The position numbers and the translations under genes are program-made. The notes below the pieces were generated by a model. The model was not told the DNA's origin and made no database searches. It saw only the letters and a list, made by a program, of their open reading frames with translations. A stretch of 64,000 nt of DNA from Cercophora sp. LCS_1 (lineage: Eukaryota; Ascomycota; Sordariomycetes; Sordariales; Lasiosphaeriaceae), in contig JAPZLL010000011.1 of assembly GCA_036250225.1 (NCBI GenBank), positions 310,001 through 374,000 of the forward strand, written 5' to 3'. Of this stretch, positions 11,392 to 24,181 are shown in pieces (position 1 is the first letter of the stretch; the number at the start of each line of letters is the position of its first letter).

Positions 11392-14300
11392 ATGGCAAGC
11401 TTCTCGGAGCGGATCGAGAGGGTCTTCCCCATCCGCCTGTCCATCCTCGAGAACTCTCCGTTTCTCCAAAATGTTTCTGGTAGGCTATGCCCCCGCCCGT
11501 TCCTTGCGCCGCTTTCACGCCTTCACCACCCCAATATATCGGGCGGGACTAACGCGGTCGACGTCTCAAGAGTCCGGGGTCGAGCTATCGCTCGTGCAGA
11601 TTGTCGAGGAGCCTCCTGGCACAGAGCCTGTTCCCGAGGTCGCGGCCACTCCGTTGCCGGTGCTGGAGGAGTACCCCGTCGAGCCCCAGCTTCAGACCGA
11701 TGGCGACACCGACGGGCCGTACGAGGTTCCGCCTACCCCTGAGATTGTCATGACGGACCGGTCAGAGAGCAGCAGCCAAACCTCGGAGAGTACGGATCCT
11801 CTGGTTTCTGACAAGTTTGAATATGCGGTACTCGACGACGGGAGCCACGGCGTCGTCCAGGGCACTCGCAGGGCTTTCACGCGATGCGAGGACGAGCTCA
11901 TCCATATCCCGGGAGCCATCCAGTCATACGGCATGCTTGTCGCGCTCAAACGGGTCACCGACGGCATCTTCAGCGCCCGCGTCGTCAGCGAGAACAGCTT
12001 CCTCATCTGCCGCTACCACCCCCAAGCGCTGTTTGCCCTTGACAGTTTCAACCAGGTCATGCCCATCTACCAGCGCTCCATTTTTAATGCCCAGCTACGC
12101 AACATCCGTCGGGTCTACGAGCACACGGGAAAGGAGCAAGAGCCTGTTGTTTTCGCCTTTTCCTTCAGCGACCCCGATGGCCGCCTGGTCCCGTGTTGGT
12201 GTGCCGCCCACTACCGAGGCGGCGACACCGACCTTTACATCTGTGAGTTTGAGCTGCAGGACTATTCGATGCACCCCTTAGCAACGCCCCAGCAAACCGA
12301 AGCGCTTAAGAACCCCGTCGACACGCTTGGAAGTGATCATATGGACATCACGACGGTCTCGAGTCTGCACTCTAGAAGCCAGCCAGTCTTTGCCAGCCCG
12401 GGCCTCTTGTCCCAGGGAGTTGACACGTCATCTGTCGAGATTATTGGTATTGCCACCAAGATCCAGAAGCAGTTCTCCGACGCTGCCTCGGTCCAGGACT
12501 TGCTCGATGCCATTGTGGGTGTGGTACGAGAGCTTTCGGTATTCAACCGTGTCATGGTGTACCAATTTGACCAGGATTTCAACGGCACCGTTGTGGCGGA
12601 GCTCATGGATCCCAAGGTCAGCCAAGACGTCTACCGGGGCTTGCACTTTCCTTCAACCGACATCCCGCCCCAGGCCCGCCAGCTTTACATGGTCAACAAA
12701 GTCCGTGTTCTGTTTGATAGAACCCAACAGACGGCGAGGCTTGTTGGCAGAAGCGCGGCCGACATTGCGGTTCCCCTTGATCTCACGCACGCCTACCTGC
12801 GGGCCATGTCGCCTGTGCATCTCAAGTACTTGGCAAACATGGAAGTTCGTTCGTCCATGTCCATGTCGCTCGAATCTGAGGGAAAGCTCTGGGGACTGAT
12901 TGTCTGCCATTCATACGGGGCGACAGCCACCCGTGTGCCCTTCTCGATCCGTGAGCTGTCGCACTATGTCGGAGTCGCGGCTTCGACATGTCTGGAAAAG
13001 CTCCTCAACGCCGATAAGCTGCAGGCCCGCCGCATCATTGACACACTGCAAGACCAAAAGAACCCTAACGAATGCATCACGGCTTCCTCGGAGGAGTTGC
13101 TCAAACTCTTCGAGGCCGACTGTGGCTTTCTCGTTATTGAAGGGGAGGCCAGGACAATCGGTCGGCTGACGTCGTACACCGAGGCCGTTACTGTGCTCAA
13201 ATACTTGTTCTTCAGACGACCGACTAAGATTCTGTTCTCGGCCAACATCACAAACGACTTCAAGGATATTCACTACCCCGGGGGCTTCAAGTCGATTGCC
13301 GGCGTTCTGTATATACCATTGTCCGGCACCACGGATGACTGTGTTGTGTTTTATCGCAAGAACCAGCTTCGTGAAGTCCACTGGGCCGGAAAGCCCTCGT
13401 TGCTGGGAAAGTTCGGTACGCTCGAGCCACGCAACAGCTTCAGAAAGTGGACCGAAGTCGTTGATGGCACCAGCAAAAATTGGACACCCGAGCAAGGTAA
13501 GCTATCGACAACGTCCATATGGACCTTTGCCGATTCCTAACCGCAATATACAGCAACCATCGCTGCCATGGCCCAGCTGGTGTACGGCAGCTTCATCAGA
13601 GTTTGGAGGGAGAAAGAAGCGGCCGTCAAGGAGACGCGCCTCAAGCGTTTGCTCCTTCACGACGCCTCGCATCAAGGTAAGCGTCTGGTAGGCACTCGAA
13701 TGGTCTGATTGACGTCTAATACACTACAAGTGCGGACACCGCTGAACGCGGTCATCAACTACCTCGAAATGGCTCTGGAAAAACACCTTGAGGAGAGCAC
13801 GAAGGCAGCCCTGACTGCGTCGTACTCGGCGTCCAAGTCGCTGATCTTTGTCATTGACGACCTGCTTAACTTGACAGGCAGCACGACGGGATCGATCCCG
13901 CCGCTCAGCGACCCCTTTGACGTGGCGAGCTGCATCGAGGAGGCCCTGGATCCGCTGAAGCGACTCGCCAAGGAAAAGGGCATTGACATCACAACGCAGC
14001 CGTCAGGGGTGTCGCGTTATTTGCGTGGCGATCCTCCTAGCTTGCAACGGGCCGTGTCAATCCTGGTAGCAAATGCCATCGAACACACTAGTAGTGGCCG
14101 GATTGTTGTGGAATGGGGAGAACTGTCGCGATCGTCCAACTCGTCGACGATGCGTGTTGCAGTCACAGACTTTGGTCACGGCCTGACGGAGCGTGAGCTC
14201 GACGACATGTTCCAAGAGTTTGAGCAGGTGCCGGACGAGGACTTTGACGACACATCAGTGCTGGGGCAACCGTCGAGGGAGGGTGTCCTTCGGGTTGGCG

Positions 14301-15507
14301 TTGGCTTGGCCTTCATCGCCCGGTACGTGAAACAGCGGAACGGTCAACTCAAGGTTGTTTCGACCAAGGACAAAGGCTCTACCTTCTCCATCGAGGTTCC
14401 TTTCCTGATCGCATCACGAGCTCCATCACTGGCGACACGTCGAGATGCCTCACCGCTCCCCGTGTTGCCCATGCCCGGGCGACCCACCCTGACATCGGCC
14501 ACAACATCGGCCGCTGCCGCTACGCCTTCTTGCTCATCGGGCGTCGAGCCGTCGCCGCCAATTGTGGCGCCGACCCCAAACATGGGGTCGCTGGGACAAG
14601 GAGGCGCGTCCCAGACACCGACTGGGCACTTTACAATCCTCATCGCAGACGACAACATCATCAATGTCCAGATTCTCAAGAGACGCCTCAGCAAGATGGG
14701 CCACCGGGTCCTCGTGAGTCGGGATGGACAAGAGTGTTTCAACGTCTTTGTCACAAACCAGGCCACCATTGATTTTGTCCTCATGGACCTCAATGTTAGA
14801 CTCCATCTCCCCTTTATCTGCTCCTTGGCGTGACTGACTCGAGGATATAGATGCCAGTGGTTGATGGCTGGGTCTCAGCACGTCTCATTCGCGAACAAGA
14901 AGACCAACAGCCCACACCATCTCATGCCCTTCAGTCCTGTGGACACACGCCCATTTTTGCTGTCTCTGGAATGCTCCGCCGTGGCGAAGAGAGCAAGTTC
15001 ATTGAGGCTGGCTTCGACGGTTGGATACCCAAGCCGATCGACATGAAACGGTTGGGAACATGTTTGGCTGGCGCATGGGACGCTAGTACGCGCAAGATCG
15101 GGGCGTATGATGAAAAGCAGTTTGAGCTAGGCGGATGGTTTCCAATCAAAGAACCTACGCCAACACCGGCTCCGACCCCGGCACCTGAGCCTGAGAGAGA
15201 GGTCTATCCACCACTTCCTGAAACACCCGCCCATCAAGGCTACCAGCTCGGGGAATACACACAAGGAGACGGGGACCCCGAGACGCAATTGGACCCCAGT
15301 CCGCAAGAGTCGACACCGCAGCGTCAGTCTCCAAGATGTGAGACAACGCCTGTTCAGCGACTGGAGACACAGGACACCCCGGCGAGTATTGATCAGGCCT
15401 TCGAGCCTTCAAAGTTGGGAGAAGTTACCAACGTCGGCTTCGGGGAGGATATATCCCCAACTACACCGGACTACCCGCCGATCGCGAGTCCGTGGAGAGT
15501 AGACTAG
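11392..15507 (+). CDS. Fungal phytochrome, hybrid histidine kinase
   Basis: A red/far-red photoreceptor kinase of about 1285 residues, FphA/PHY type. Exons: 11392-11479, 11571-13496, 13554-13676, 13731-14794, 14851-15507. The first exon gives MASFSERIERVFPIRLSILE, whose RVFPIR stretch is familiar at fungal phytochrome starts; its intron has an ACTAAC branch site. Order of domains: N-terminal extension; PAS with the expected bilin-binding Cys135 (TRCEDELIHIPGAIQSYG); GAF with GLHFPSTDIPPQAR and LWGLIVCHSYG; PHY with tongue motif PRNSF; H-box ASHQVRTPL (His711); ATPase with N-box NAIEH, DFGHGL and a degenerate GVGLAF; receiver with ADDN, phospho-acceptor Asp1065 (VLMDLNMP) and KPID; then a Pro/Glu/Thr-rich tail. 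Probably a cytoplasmic or nuclear light sensor with biliverdin. No adjacent light-signalling gene is evident. Confidence 0.95.
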
Positions 15508-17264
15508 AACAGACGCTCAACTTCGAGATTTTCTGACGATTGGGTGACGAGGCTACCCTGAGAGATAGAGAGAGATTGGATTCTGGTGAGATTGAAAGTT
15601 GAAGCATTGACGATTTTGAATAAATGGGCCGGAATGGATGCAAGGATGGCGGGGAAATGGTTAGGACAAGGTCACGCGGCGTTCTTTGGGATGCTACTGT
15701 ATCCCAGGCTAGACAAGAGTCGAGTCAACTGCTTTTGTGTTGCTAATTGAAAAGTAACAAGCATATCATCTGTCCGTGTTTCATGAAACCTGGGAATATG
15801 TTCGCGACATGATTAACCAATATTCCTTTCACTCGATGCTATATGTCAACTGCTCAACACTCACCGGACTCGGTACTCTTTTAATTGGCAACAGCTGGAC
15901 AGGGTAAATTATGAATTAGGTTGCAAACCCTGAACAAACACACAAGTCACACAATGCAACCGTAAGCTCTCAACACGGGCCACGATCCACTCTAAAATCA
16001 CGTCCACGCAATCCAATCCGGGTCTTGACACAAAACCGCTCCGTAAGGTTGCCAGACAAAAACAGTTTGCAGAAAGTTTAATCTCATCTCCCGTTAGGCT
16101 TCTTTTTTTTTTCAAGCAACGAGATGAGAAAGCCACAGCTAGTAGTAGTTAAATACAAAGAGCCCCCTTAACCACGCGCACACACACATACATGCACACA
16201 ACACACACAACACAATGACCAAACGACTTTGATCGAGAGACTTGGTCCATTTCCACATTTAAATACGTAGGTAAGAGGTGGGGTTAAAAAGTTCGGAGGG
16301 GGAATAAGTGGGAAGAAGTGGGAAAATTGAATAATGTAAAAGACAAACAGATCAACACAACACAACAACACAACACCGGGATAACAAAATAACACCTTTG
16401 TGAAACACACTAAAAAACAAACTGGAAATACCCATTCTCCGTTTCCCAGGTTTGCGTGCCATGGACCAGAATATCAATTCCACATGCACCGCCCCCACCA
16501 CCCTTGAGAGAGAAAAACCCCGCTTCCATGTTGTGTGCGTGATCTCCAGACTCGTGACATCCTAGTACCAGTCGTGTTTGTTTATATCCCCCATGGTTCC
16601 TCCGTGTCACGTGGCTCAATGTTCTGTCTCCGTAGTCTAAACCACCAAAACAAATAAACACAAGGGCAACAAAGGCCGAGTACCCGACCGTTCCACTCAG
16701 CCAGGAACCGGACAACTTTTTTCCCCATCGGGGAGACAAGCAGCGTTGTTAAAAAAAAAAAAAAAAAACGAAAAGCCTTCACATATGCGGAAAGCTGTGC
16801 TATTAGGAGAGATTCAAGGGCTGCCGGGACGACAACCATGCAAGCGAAGCCAACCAGACACCGCATCCAGCTCGAACCGTCCTCCCTAAGCCAAAGACAT
16901 CAAAGAAACAGGGGTATGGTAAATCGGATTTAAATCTGCCGAAGGGCCGTCGTGTGTATATGTATGTGTGTGTGTTCCGTCGCAGCCGTACTGATTCGCC
17001 GGAACACTTCGAGCCGGGGTATCGAATGCCGGGTCCGAGGTGAGAGTGCGGACACGTCTAGAGCAACACCGAGGAAAACGTCCAGTCATGCGATATTGAA
17101 CCCGCAGTGAGGAGTGTGTGAGGCCCGCGAGGACCAACATGTTCGATCGTGGATTACCAGAAGCTCCAGAACGCCGGCTTGTATGCTCAGATAGAGAGAT
17201 GCCGCATCCCGGTTCCAGTTGAGCCACACAAGAGTCAATAGAGAAATCCAGGGGTATCGGCATC
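15508..17264. other. Convergent intergenic region, 3' ends
   Basis: The phytochrome (plus) and the LisH regulator (minus) end here, so 1.75 kb of 3' untranslated and spacer DNA is expected. It is less GC-rich than the genes, with CA-rich tracts around 16180-16220 and AACAC-type tracts around 16350-16380, and an A run near 16751-16768. No gene was recognised. Confidence 0.55.
16178..16220. repeat. CA-rich simple repeat
   Basis: An imperfect (CA)n and ACACAA tract in the spacer between the phytochrome and the LisH regulator. It explains the Cys/Val-rich spurious frames seen on the opposite strand. Confidence 0.6.
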
Positions 17265-19902
17265 CTACTCCGTCGCCCCGATCTCGCTTTCCATCGAAAA
17301 TTGGGCGTCGAAGTTGAACCCGTCCTCTCCACCATTGCCGTCGTGCAGAAACGAGTCAAAGTCGAAATCGGTCAGAACGTTGTTTGACGACATTGGGTCG
17401 GCAAAGTCCATGGCGGAGAAATCCTGCACAAAGTTAGCGGAAAAGCGCATGCCGCAGCTCGGGTGTGACCTACAATGCTTCCCGACGTGTCCATGTAACC
17501 ACCCGACCGATTCTGATCGCCAAGGGAAGCAGGCTGCACAGGGGCCACTGGCGGTGGTGGCGCCGCCGCTGTTGGCTGGCCGTTCGCGATGACTTGACCT
17601 GGGTTGACACCAGGCTTCGAGAAGGTGCCTGCCGGGTTAACAGGAGTGATCGGGGTGGCGGGCGTTTGGGGCTCCGGAGGGCCGTCGACGTCGGCAGCGG
17701 GAGTAGCACCAGTTGTAACCCCTGCAGTCTTCTTCTGCGCAGCAGCCTAAACAAGTTCGGCGTCAGTTCTGGATTAGATCTAGGATGTGAGACAACTCAC
17801 CTTGCTCTTCGCGTTCTTGGTGTCTTTCTTCTTCGGCGCAGCCTTGTTACCCTGTTGAGGCGTCGGAGGAGCTGCCGTGCTGGTCTGCGGGGAGGAGGTC
17901 GTGTTGCGTGAGCCAGCTGCTACCGCTGCGGCTGCCGGAGCAGACGGCGGGGGCATCGAGCGCTGTTGGGGCGTGCCTTGTGGTGGTTGAGGGCCCTGGC
18001 CGGCCATCTGGCCGTTGGGCCCGTTCTGCGGCCACTGCATGCCAGGGCCGCCAGGACCACCCTGCTGCTGAGCCTGGCGCTGTTGAGCGGCCACCATCTG
18101 CTGGCTAATTTGACCATTGAACTGCCCTGGGTGGGATCCCGGCGGACGCATGCCTCCGTTCATCTGCCCGGGCATGTTCATGTTCATGCCGAAATGGGGG
18201 TTGCCGTTAGGGTCCATCTGGCCGCCCATGAAATTCATGGCGTTTGGCGAGCTGCGCGACGGTGGGCCGTCGGGAAGCGGAGATCCCATGCTGGCGGCGG
18301 CACCCATTTGCTGGCTGGCCCGTTTCATCTGGTCGGTGGGATTGGGCGAAGCGCCGTTCCGGCCGCCGGGAGGCGAAGTGCCCTGGAAGTTTTGGCCGCC
18401 GGGTCCGTTCGGCACGCCAGGTCCCCCTGGAGGACCGCCAGGACCGTCGGGTCTTTGCATGCCCGCTGGACCACCAATGTCCTGCTCCTGGCGAGCCATC
18501 ATAAGGCGCTTCTTGTTCTGTTGCTCGAGTAGCATGAGCTGCATCTGGTAGTCTTGGAGCGCGTGGTTGCTCCCGGTGGCTTGTGCGTTGGGGCCTGGCC
18601 GCATGGCCGTGCCGGGCGCGAGGTCGCCGGGGTTGTAGAACTGGCTGATGGTCGCGCCGTCGGGGCCTTGCTGCACCATCGGGGAACCTTGGGGCTGGGG
18701 CCCGCCGGCGTTCGCCATGTTGGGTTTGTTCGGCATTTGGTTCCCGTGGTGCTGTTGGAGGTTAGCCGAGTACGCGGCAATGTTATTCTTGGCCTGAAGG
18801 CCTGGGTTTGTGACAAAGGCCTGGGAGGTGTTAGGATTCAGCGAAGTTGGGTGCAAGGAACGCTGGAAAGGCAGTGCTGGTGCTGAGTCGGGGCCGCTCC
18901 CTACCTGTTGTTGTCCCGGCATGCCTTGGGCCGGTCGGCCGTTGGCCATGACGACGCCCTGGCCGGGGTTGAAGGGTGCGCCCTCTCCCAGCCGGGGCCG
19001 CTTCGATGGCGATGGCGCGTTGTCTGTCGATCCTGGCGATGCTGGTCGTGCGCCGTCGAGGCCGGGTTGCTCTCGCTTCTGTTGCTGGAGCATCTGCATG
19101 GCTTGTGGACTGTGAAACGCATTGATGTTAGTGATCAGGGTATTTGGGCTGGCAGGGGAGGCGGGTTGGCCAGGCATACTTTTGAGCGTTGGCGACGGCG
19201 GCCCTCTGCAGTGGGTTGCCCTGCTTCATGCTCATCATGGCACCGTTCGGCATTTGGCGCATCATCTGGTGGGCGAATTGTTGTTGCTGCTGGTATGCCT
19301 CGGGCCGGATGTTGCGGAGCATCTGCTGCTGCTCACCCATCCGGGCACGCGATTGCTGCTGGAGTCGACGTTAGCCACCGGTCAGTCACTTTGCGGGTTG
19401 CCAGACGTACCTGTGTGTGCGAGACATATTGGTTGATCTGGGGAATCGTGTGTTGGCCCTTTGACGAGTTGAACATGTCCCAGAACAGGCAAAACCACTC
19501 ATACAGAAAAGCAGTCCCCGCGAGACCGCCCGGAATATTAGGCACAGGCAGGTCATCAGGGCGCTTTTGGTCCAAGTTGTCTTTGCTGTCGGTGTCCATC
19601 GGATCATCGCCGAGGCCGTTGATAGGATTCCCGTTCTCATCGCGGCCATGTCCGTCCTTGGAGAGACTGATACCGGGATCATTTTGGAGAAGCGAGCGTG
19701 CGCAATCGTACATGCCGGTGCGTAGGAAGTAGTCGTAAATGTGTGTGTGTAGCAGCGAACGGTGCTGGTCTGTGGCCTGGACTTGGACCTTTCTTGGCCC
19801 GGCCTGGTGTTGGAGCGCGCCATTATTGCCCATCATGGGCACTGGGACGCCAACGGGTCCGCCCATGGCGCCCATGTTGGCCATGTTTGCCATGTTGTTC
19901 AT
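17265..19902 (-). CDS. LisH/LUFS-domain transcriptional regulator, Som1/Flo8-like
   Basis: Resembles Som1 of filamentous fungi and Flo8 of yeast, nuclear co-regulators acting with cAMP-PKA signalling in morphogenesis, adhesion and, in pathogens, infection. Exons: 19411-19902, 19180-19358, 17801-19109, 17474-17746, 17265-17423; all four introns (50-70 bp) keep frame, giving about 803 residues. The N-terminus holds the LisH motif (LLHTHIYDYFLRTGMYDCAR, residues about 50-70) and the rest of the LUFS domain ending in FLYEWFCLFWDMFNSS. A very Gln/Gly/Pro/Asn/Met-rich middle follows, with a small basic stretch PSKRPRLGEG that may help nuclear entry. The C-terminus is acidic and aromatic (NVLTDFDFDSFLHDG), as in transactivation tails. 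Functional statements come from the family, not from this locus. Confidence 0.88.
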
Positions 19903-20920
19903 GGTTCGCGGCTACGTGCAGACGGCGGTCTGCAGGCGTAGTGGTGGGTGTATCGCAGCGAAGGGTCGTGTCAAGGCACGCGGGACGTCGATGACGCTGC
20001 GAGGTAGCGCGCGACGTTGTGCGGGTCGTTGGATGCGGATGGCGTGGGATGATGGAAACAATGTGCGCCGAGGGCGCGTAAGACGAGGTTGGAAGAATTA
20101 TGGGCAGATGTAAAGTGGGCTTCGCGGGTGGTCGCCACCAGTGGCACGCGGTGCGCTTAAATTCGGCGGGTGGTGCCGTGGGATTAGGTTGGAGTTTTTT
20201 GGGCCTTTGGCTGGTCGGCACGGTGGCCGGAAAGCCAACTCGACAACGTTGCTCGCAGGCTGGGTAGGGGGAACGAACGACGGGCAACTGTATTGTGTCG
20301 ACTACGTCGATGCTGCGGGCGTGCGACGGCGAAAGGGGAATGAGAAAAGCGTCGAATGGCTGTGGCCACGACGGGGGCCGGAGTGCTGCTGCAGCAGGGT
20401 GCACCAACTGTTCTTGCTGCCTTGCGGATGCTGGTGGTGGGTTGTGGACTCGCGCTCTCGCTTCCTCATCCACGTCCCGCCGCTGCTGCTGGTGCTGGCC
20501 TCTCGCTGTCGGCGCAATTGTCGTCCCTCTCCCGCGACACTGCTTGGCCAATCCGGCAAATTCGGTGATGGGCGAGGCGGCGACGCTGGGAACATCAAAA
20601 TGGCGTGCGTCGGGATGGGGAGGGACGGCAGCAGGGAATAGGCGGTTGGGTGAGGCGTGAGGCAGAGGAGAAGAGGAAAGAGAGAGAGACGGGGGTTGGG
20701 AGTTTTCGAATTTTCGGCGACGCTTGAACGTATGGGGGGAGCACAGGAGCCCAAGTGATTGGGGATGCGCCTCTGCCAGCCTCTGGAGCTTGGTCGGGTG
20801 GCTGCGCAGTTTCTGGAACGGCCCGTCCGCAACGCCCGCGTACATCTGAGACCCGATCCGTGGCTGCCTGTCCCCTCAGGCATTTGAGGCACCCCCGCAT
20901 CAATATCAGGCATCTATGTG
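19903..20920. other. Probable long 5' leader/promoter of the LisH regulator
   Basis: Upstream DNA of the minus-strand regulator. On that strand it is C/T- and C/A-rich with several short frames, including one of 340 codons that overlaps the regulator start in another frame. The low-complexity Pro/Ser/His/Arg content argues against a real protein, while a long leader with upstream frames would suit a regulatory gene. Confidence 0.45.
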
Positions 20921-22957
20921 CCTGTCGAGGTCTTGGCGCCCCGGTAAGCTCCCGCATGATATTGCGCCCGCGCCGTCTGATGGATCGATGAGTCGATGGG
21001 ATCGAGGTGGCAGCTCTGAAGCGTGTCTGGCAGCTGCAATGTCTGATGTCGACGGGTAGCTTCAGAATTGGCACGATCATCATTACAAGCACATTCGCTT
21101 CAGCAAGGGCAGAGTGTCACGTTTTGGCCGATTTACAGGCGGGCGTTGACGTCGTCGAGGCTTCGCGACCTCCGCTGCTCCATAGACAACATGCCCCTCC
21201 AGACACCCCATCCGCGACATTTTGCGGAGCAGGAGCGGCGGGCTTCCGAAACGAGCGTCGACGTCGCTCAAACTGTGGTCAGATGGGCCAAGCGTCCACC
21301 TACAACGCCAGCTTGCCTTTTCTGCAATCGTGACTTCTCCCCTGGCCGACGACTGTATTCACAAGACCTTTTGCGCTCCCATCATCGCGAATGCCCTCGT
21401 CAGAGACGCGCATTAGCCAGGATCGCTCCAAAAGCCGGGGTCGTGATGCGACAATGCATGCGTTATTGGGGATTGCTTTCGCCTGGAAAATCTTAATAAT
21501 ATAATCAACGCGCCGTTGCGTGCCGTGAGCGCCAATTCCTCATATCATAAGATCTACCGGTAAAAGCCCTGTCGCATTAAGCTTTTTCATTTCGAGAGTG
21601 CACACAAAACATGATGACATTTTGCGGCCCCCATCACTTGACAAGTGGCGGGCCGCGAGAAGAGGGATGGCTCATGGATGCCACGTTTGGCAGGAACATG
21701 GCGCCATCTGGTTGGCAATGGCAGTGGGTTGGGCTTCTCGAATATCCCCCAAGAATGACACGGCGGTCGTGGAATCCAACCCGGTGAGGTGATTCATCAG
21801 CAGGCGACGAAAACGAGTCACCTGTCCAGTCAAAGTCCAGGCGTTCCGAAGAGATCATGTCTGACATGGTTGCAACGACCGGGCCGCTGGGGCAACTTTC
21901 GCAGTCCATTCCTGTCGACATTTTTGAGAGTTGCCGTTTCAGTGATTCTTCACCTGGCTCCGTCCGCGATGATCTCATCAAAGCAGGCGACTTGCCCCGG
22001 CGCCGACGCGGAGGCCGGGCTTAATTTCGTTTGAACTCCACAGGATCTCGCGCTAACCGATCGGGTTTCTCTGGGATCCCAGACACTCGGAGGAGGGGCT
22101 GGCCGGGAGGCGTTGTGCTGTGGTGATACAATGTAGATGACAGACAGGCTGCACATCAGGCGCCTGCAGTTGCTCTTACCTCTCTGTCCCCAGCTGAGTG
22201 GTGGGGTTCGGCAGACGGGAGGGCTCGCAGAAAGTTGCAGTGTGATTTACGGTATTTACGGGACGCGGACGGTGCTAGCTTCCCGGCGGGAGCGAACGTC
22301 GTCCACTCATCCACCCAAGCCGTCGGAGGCGTCGAACCCTGCAGCGACGACGGGTGCTGTTTCTTCAGGACTCTCGTACCTTGCATTAGCCCTTGTGCTG
22401 TGGACAAGAGCCCGCTGCGACACTGACCTGCTGGACGCGGAGGGAGTCCATCGTTGACGCGCCGGAAAGACGTCACGTTCTTGGTATCGCCCCAGCTTTG
22501 CTCTGGCATCCTGGCCTTGTTTTGCGGAGAAAGAGGGGCATTTTGGCACGGCGGCGAGCGATGCCACTGACGAGAGAGGGACCCCATGATCTACGGCGCC
22601 ATGCAGCCGCTGCCGGCGTGTGGCTCCACACCCCGCTGCCACGACACGTCCGCAGTCGGAGAAGCAAACACCAACCTCAGGCCACAACCAAAGAACTACT
22701 TCCAAAACCAAACAATCGAGATGTGTAGGAGGGCTCTAGTATAGGCGAATCTACTTGCATCTTTTGGAGATCGCATCTAGGTTTTGAGCCGCGAGACACG
22801 GTCCGACTGGCACGTGTAGGGCTGAGACCCTTCGCGAACTGATGGCGATCAGAGCCATGATTGGTCGGCCACCTGCAGCCACAGCTCCTCCCGACAACAG
22901 AAGAGAGACAACACCCGACTCTACAATGCTTCGGGGTGAGACAATCCACTTGTTTCC

Positions 22958-23185
22958 ATGTCACAGACAAAAGAACTTTGGCTACACGCCGGCACCGGCG
23001 CAACTGCGGAAATCAACAGCCGCTTGCAGCGTCCTTACGCGGCGAACCACCTTGCAGAATGCGAACGCCATCTTCCCGGGCTTGAACTCGAAGGTGTGCT
23101 TTGCAACTTATCACTCCCCGGTATTGAGAGATTTCGGTTCCTGGTTTTGAGTCCACAAGTCAAAGGCTTTGTCACACATGGTTAG
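22958..23185 (+). other. Protein-like open frame, unidentified
   Basis: A frame of about 75 codons whose composition looks more protein-like than its surroundings (for example LHAGTGATAEINSRLQRPYA and LPGLELEGVLCNLSLPGIER). It runs up to a GTTAGT that could be a splice donor at 23182. No continuation exon and no family were recognised, so it may be an exon of a decayed gene or chance. Confidence 0.2.
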
Positions 23186-24181
23186 TCTTCAGCCCCCCCC
23201 TGGTTCGTTGATGTCACACGCCCACGGAGTCGTCACGTAGGTATAACTAGCTCGCTATCACTATTCTTCTTCTTGAATACGCCTCGGGGCTTGCAAACAA
23301 TAACCTTTTTTTGTTTGTTTTTTTGTTTTCGTTTTTTTGGATGCAACCAAACTTGAGGACTCCTCGCTGGAGCATCAGCCTCTCATCATATCTGATCCAA
23401 CAGCTCCGGCAACGAGGGTCAACATTTTGTTCTTTGGGCCCTCTGACTTTCTCGTCGAAAACCATGATGAGGTACCTTGTGAACTCGTAGGACCTCCAGT
23501 AGCCACCGAGCCAACCACAGGAAGCCTAGAATGCGCGTCGCTTACAATGAGGTATACGAGAAGTATAGCTCTGCCCCTGTGTCTGATAATCTTGGTGATC
23601 TAAGTTCGGGATTCCCCTTTTCATTTCCCCTGACCCCTAGGAGACCGTGACGCAAACCTGCGACCCACTTCAAGCCGACATGTCGAGCAGCAGCCAAATT
23701 TCAAGCAAACCATCACTTGGTTCCGGAAATGAAGAGGGTACGATATTTCGGTGTTACCAAAGGCATTCTAATTTCCCACCACACAGCTTGAGTTCCACCA
23801 AGAGTCAAACCTTGGTATGAGTGTGCTCTTTAGCGTCGCAGAGGCATCAATGAAAAGGATGAGCCAAGAGAAAGATTTTAGCCGCACAGCTCAAGGCGAC
23901 TTCTTCCCCGTAGCCACGCCCGCACGCTCAGCATACAGTGAAAAAGAAAGAGACGCTCGAGGAGAGTTGGCTTGGATATCAAAAATTGCGCTGGCGAGTG
24001 ATAAAGGGGTCCCGGGGGGGGGCACTAACCACCAAGGGGCTCAAGTTGAAAACACTGTCACAATGGAAGGGATGTGGCCATCTCAACCCCCTAGTATCCT
24101 GCCATACTAGGACCAGCTTAAGGATATGAGGAAAGAAAGAAAAGAGGAGGAAGTTTGAAAGGGCGTGCTTGATTTTATAGG

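Noticed and set aside
11471..11570. Phytochrome start at 11471
   Set aside because: The resulting N-terminus lacks the RVFPIR stretch, while the exon at 11392 joins in phase through a well-formed intron covering this segment.
16168..16410. Cys/Val-rich minus-strand frame
   Set aside because: It is a translation of CA-repeat DNA.
19823..20845. 340-codon minus-strand frame upstream of the Som1-like gene
   Set aside because: It overlaps the start of the regulator in a different frame and is low-complexity Pro/Ser/Arg/His, consistent with C-rich leader DNA.
21195..21496. Possible zinc-finger frame (CLFCNRDF ... HHREC)
   Set aside because: A single Cys/His cluster without conserved hydrophobic spacing, no flanking exons, and Arg-rich noise around it.
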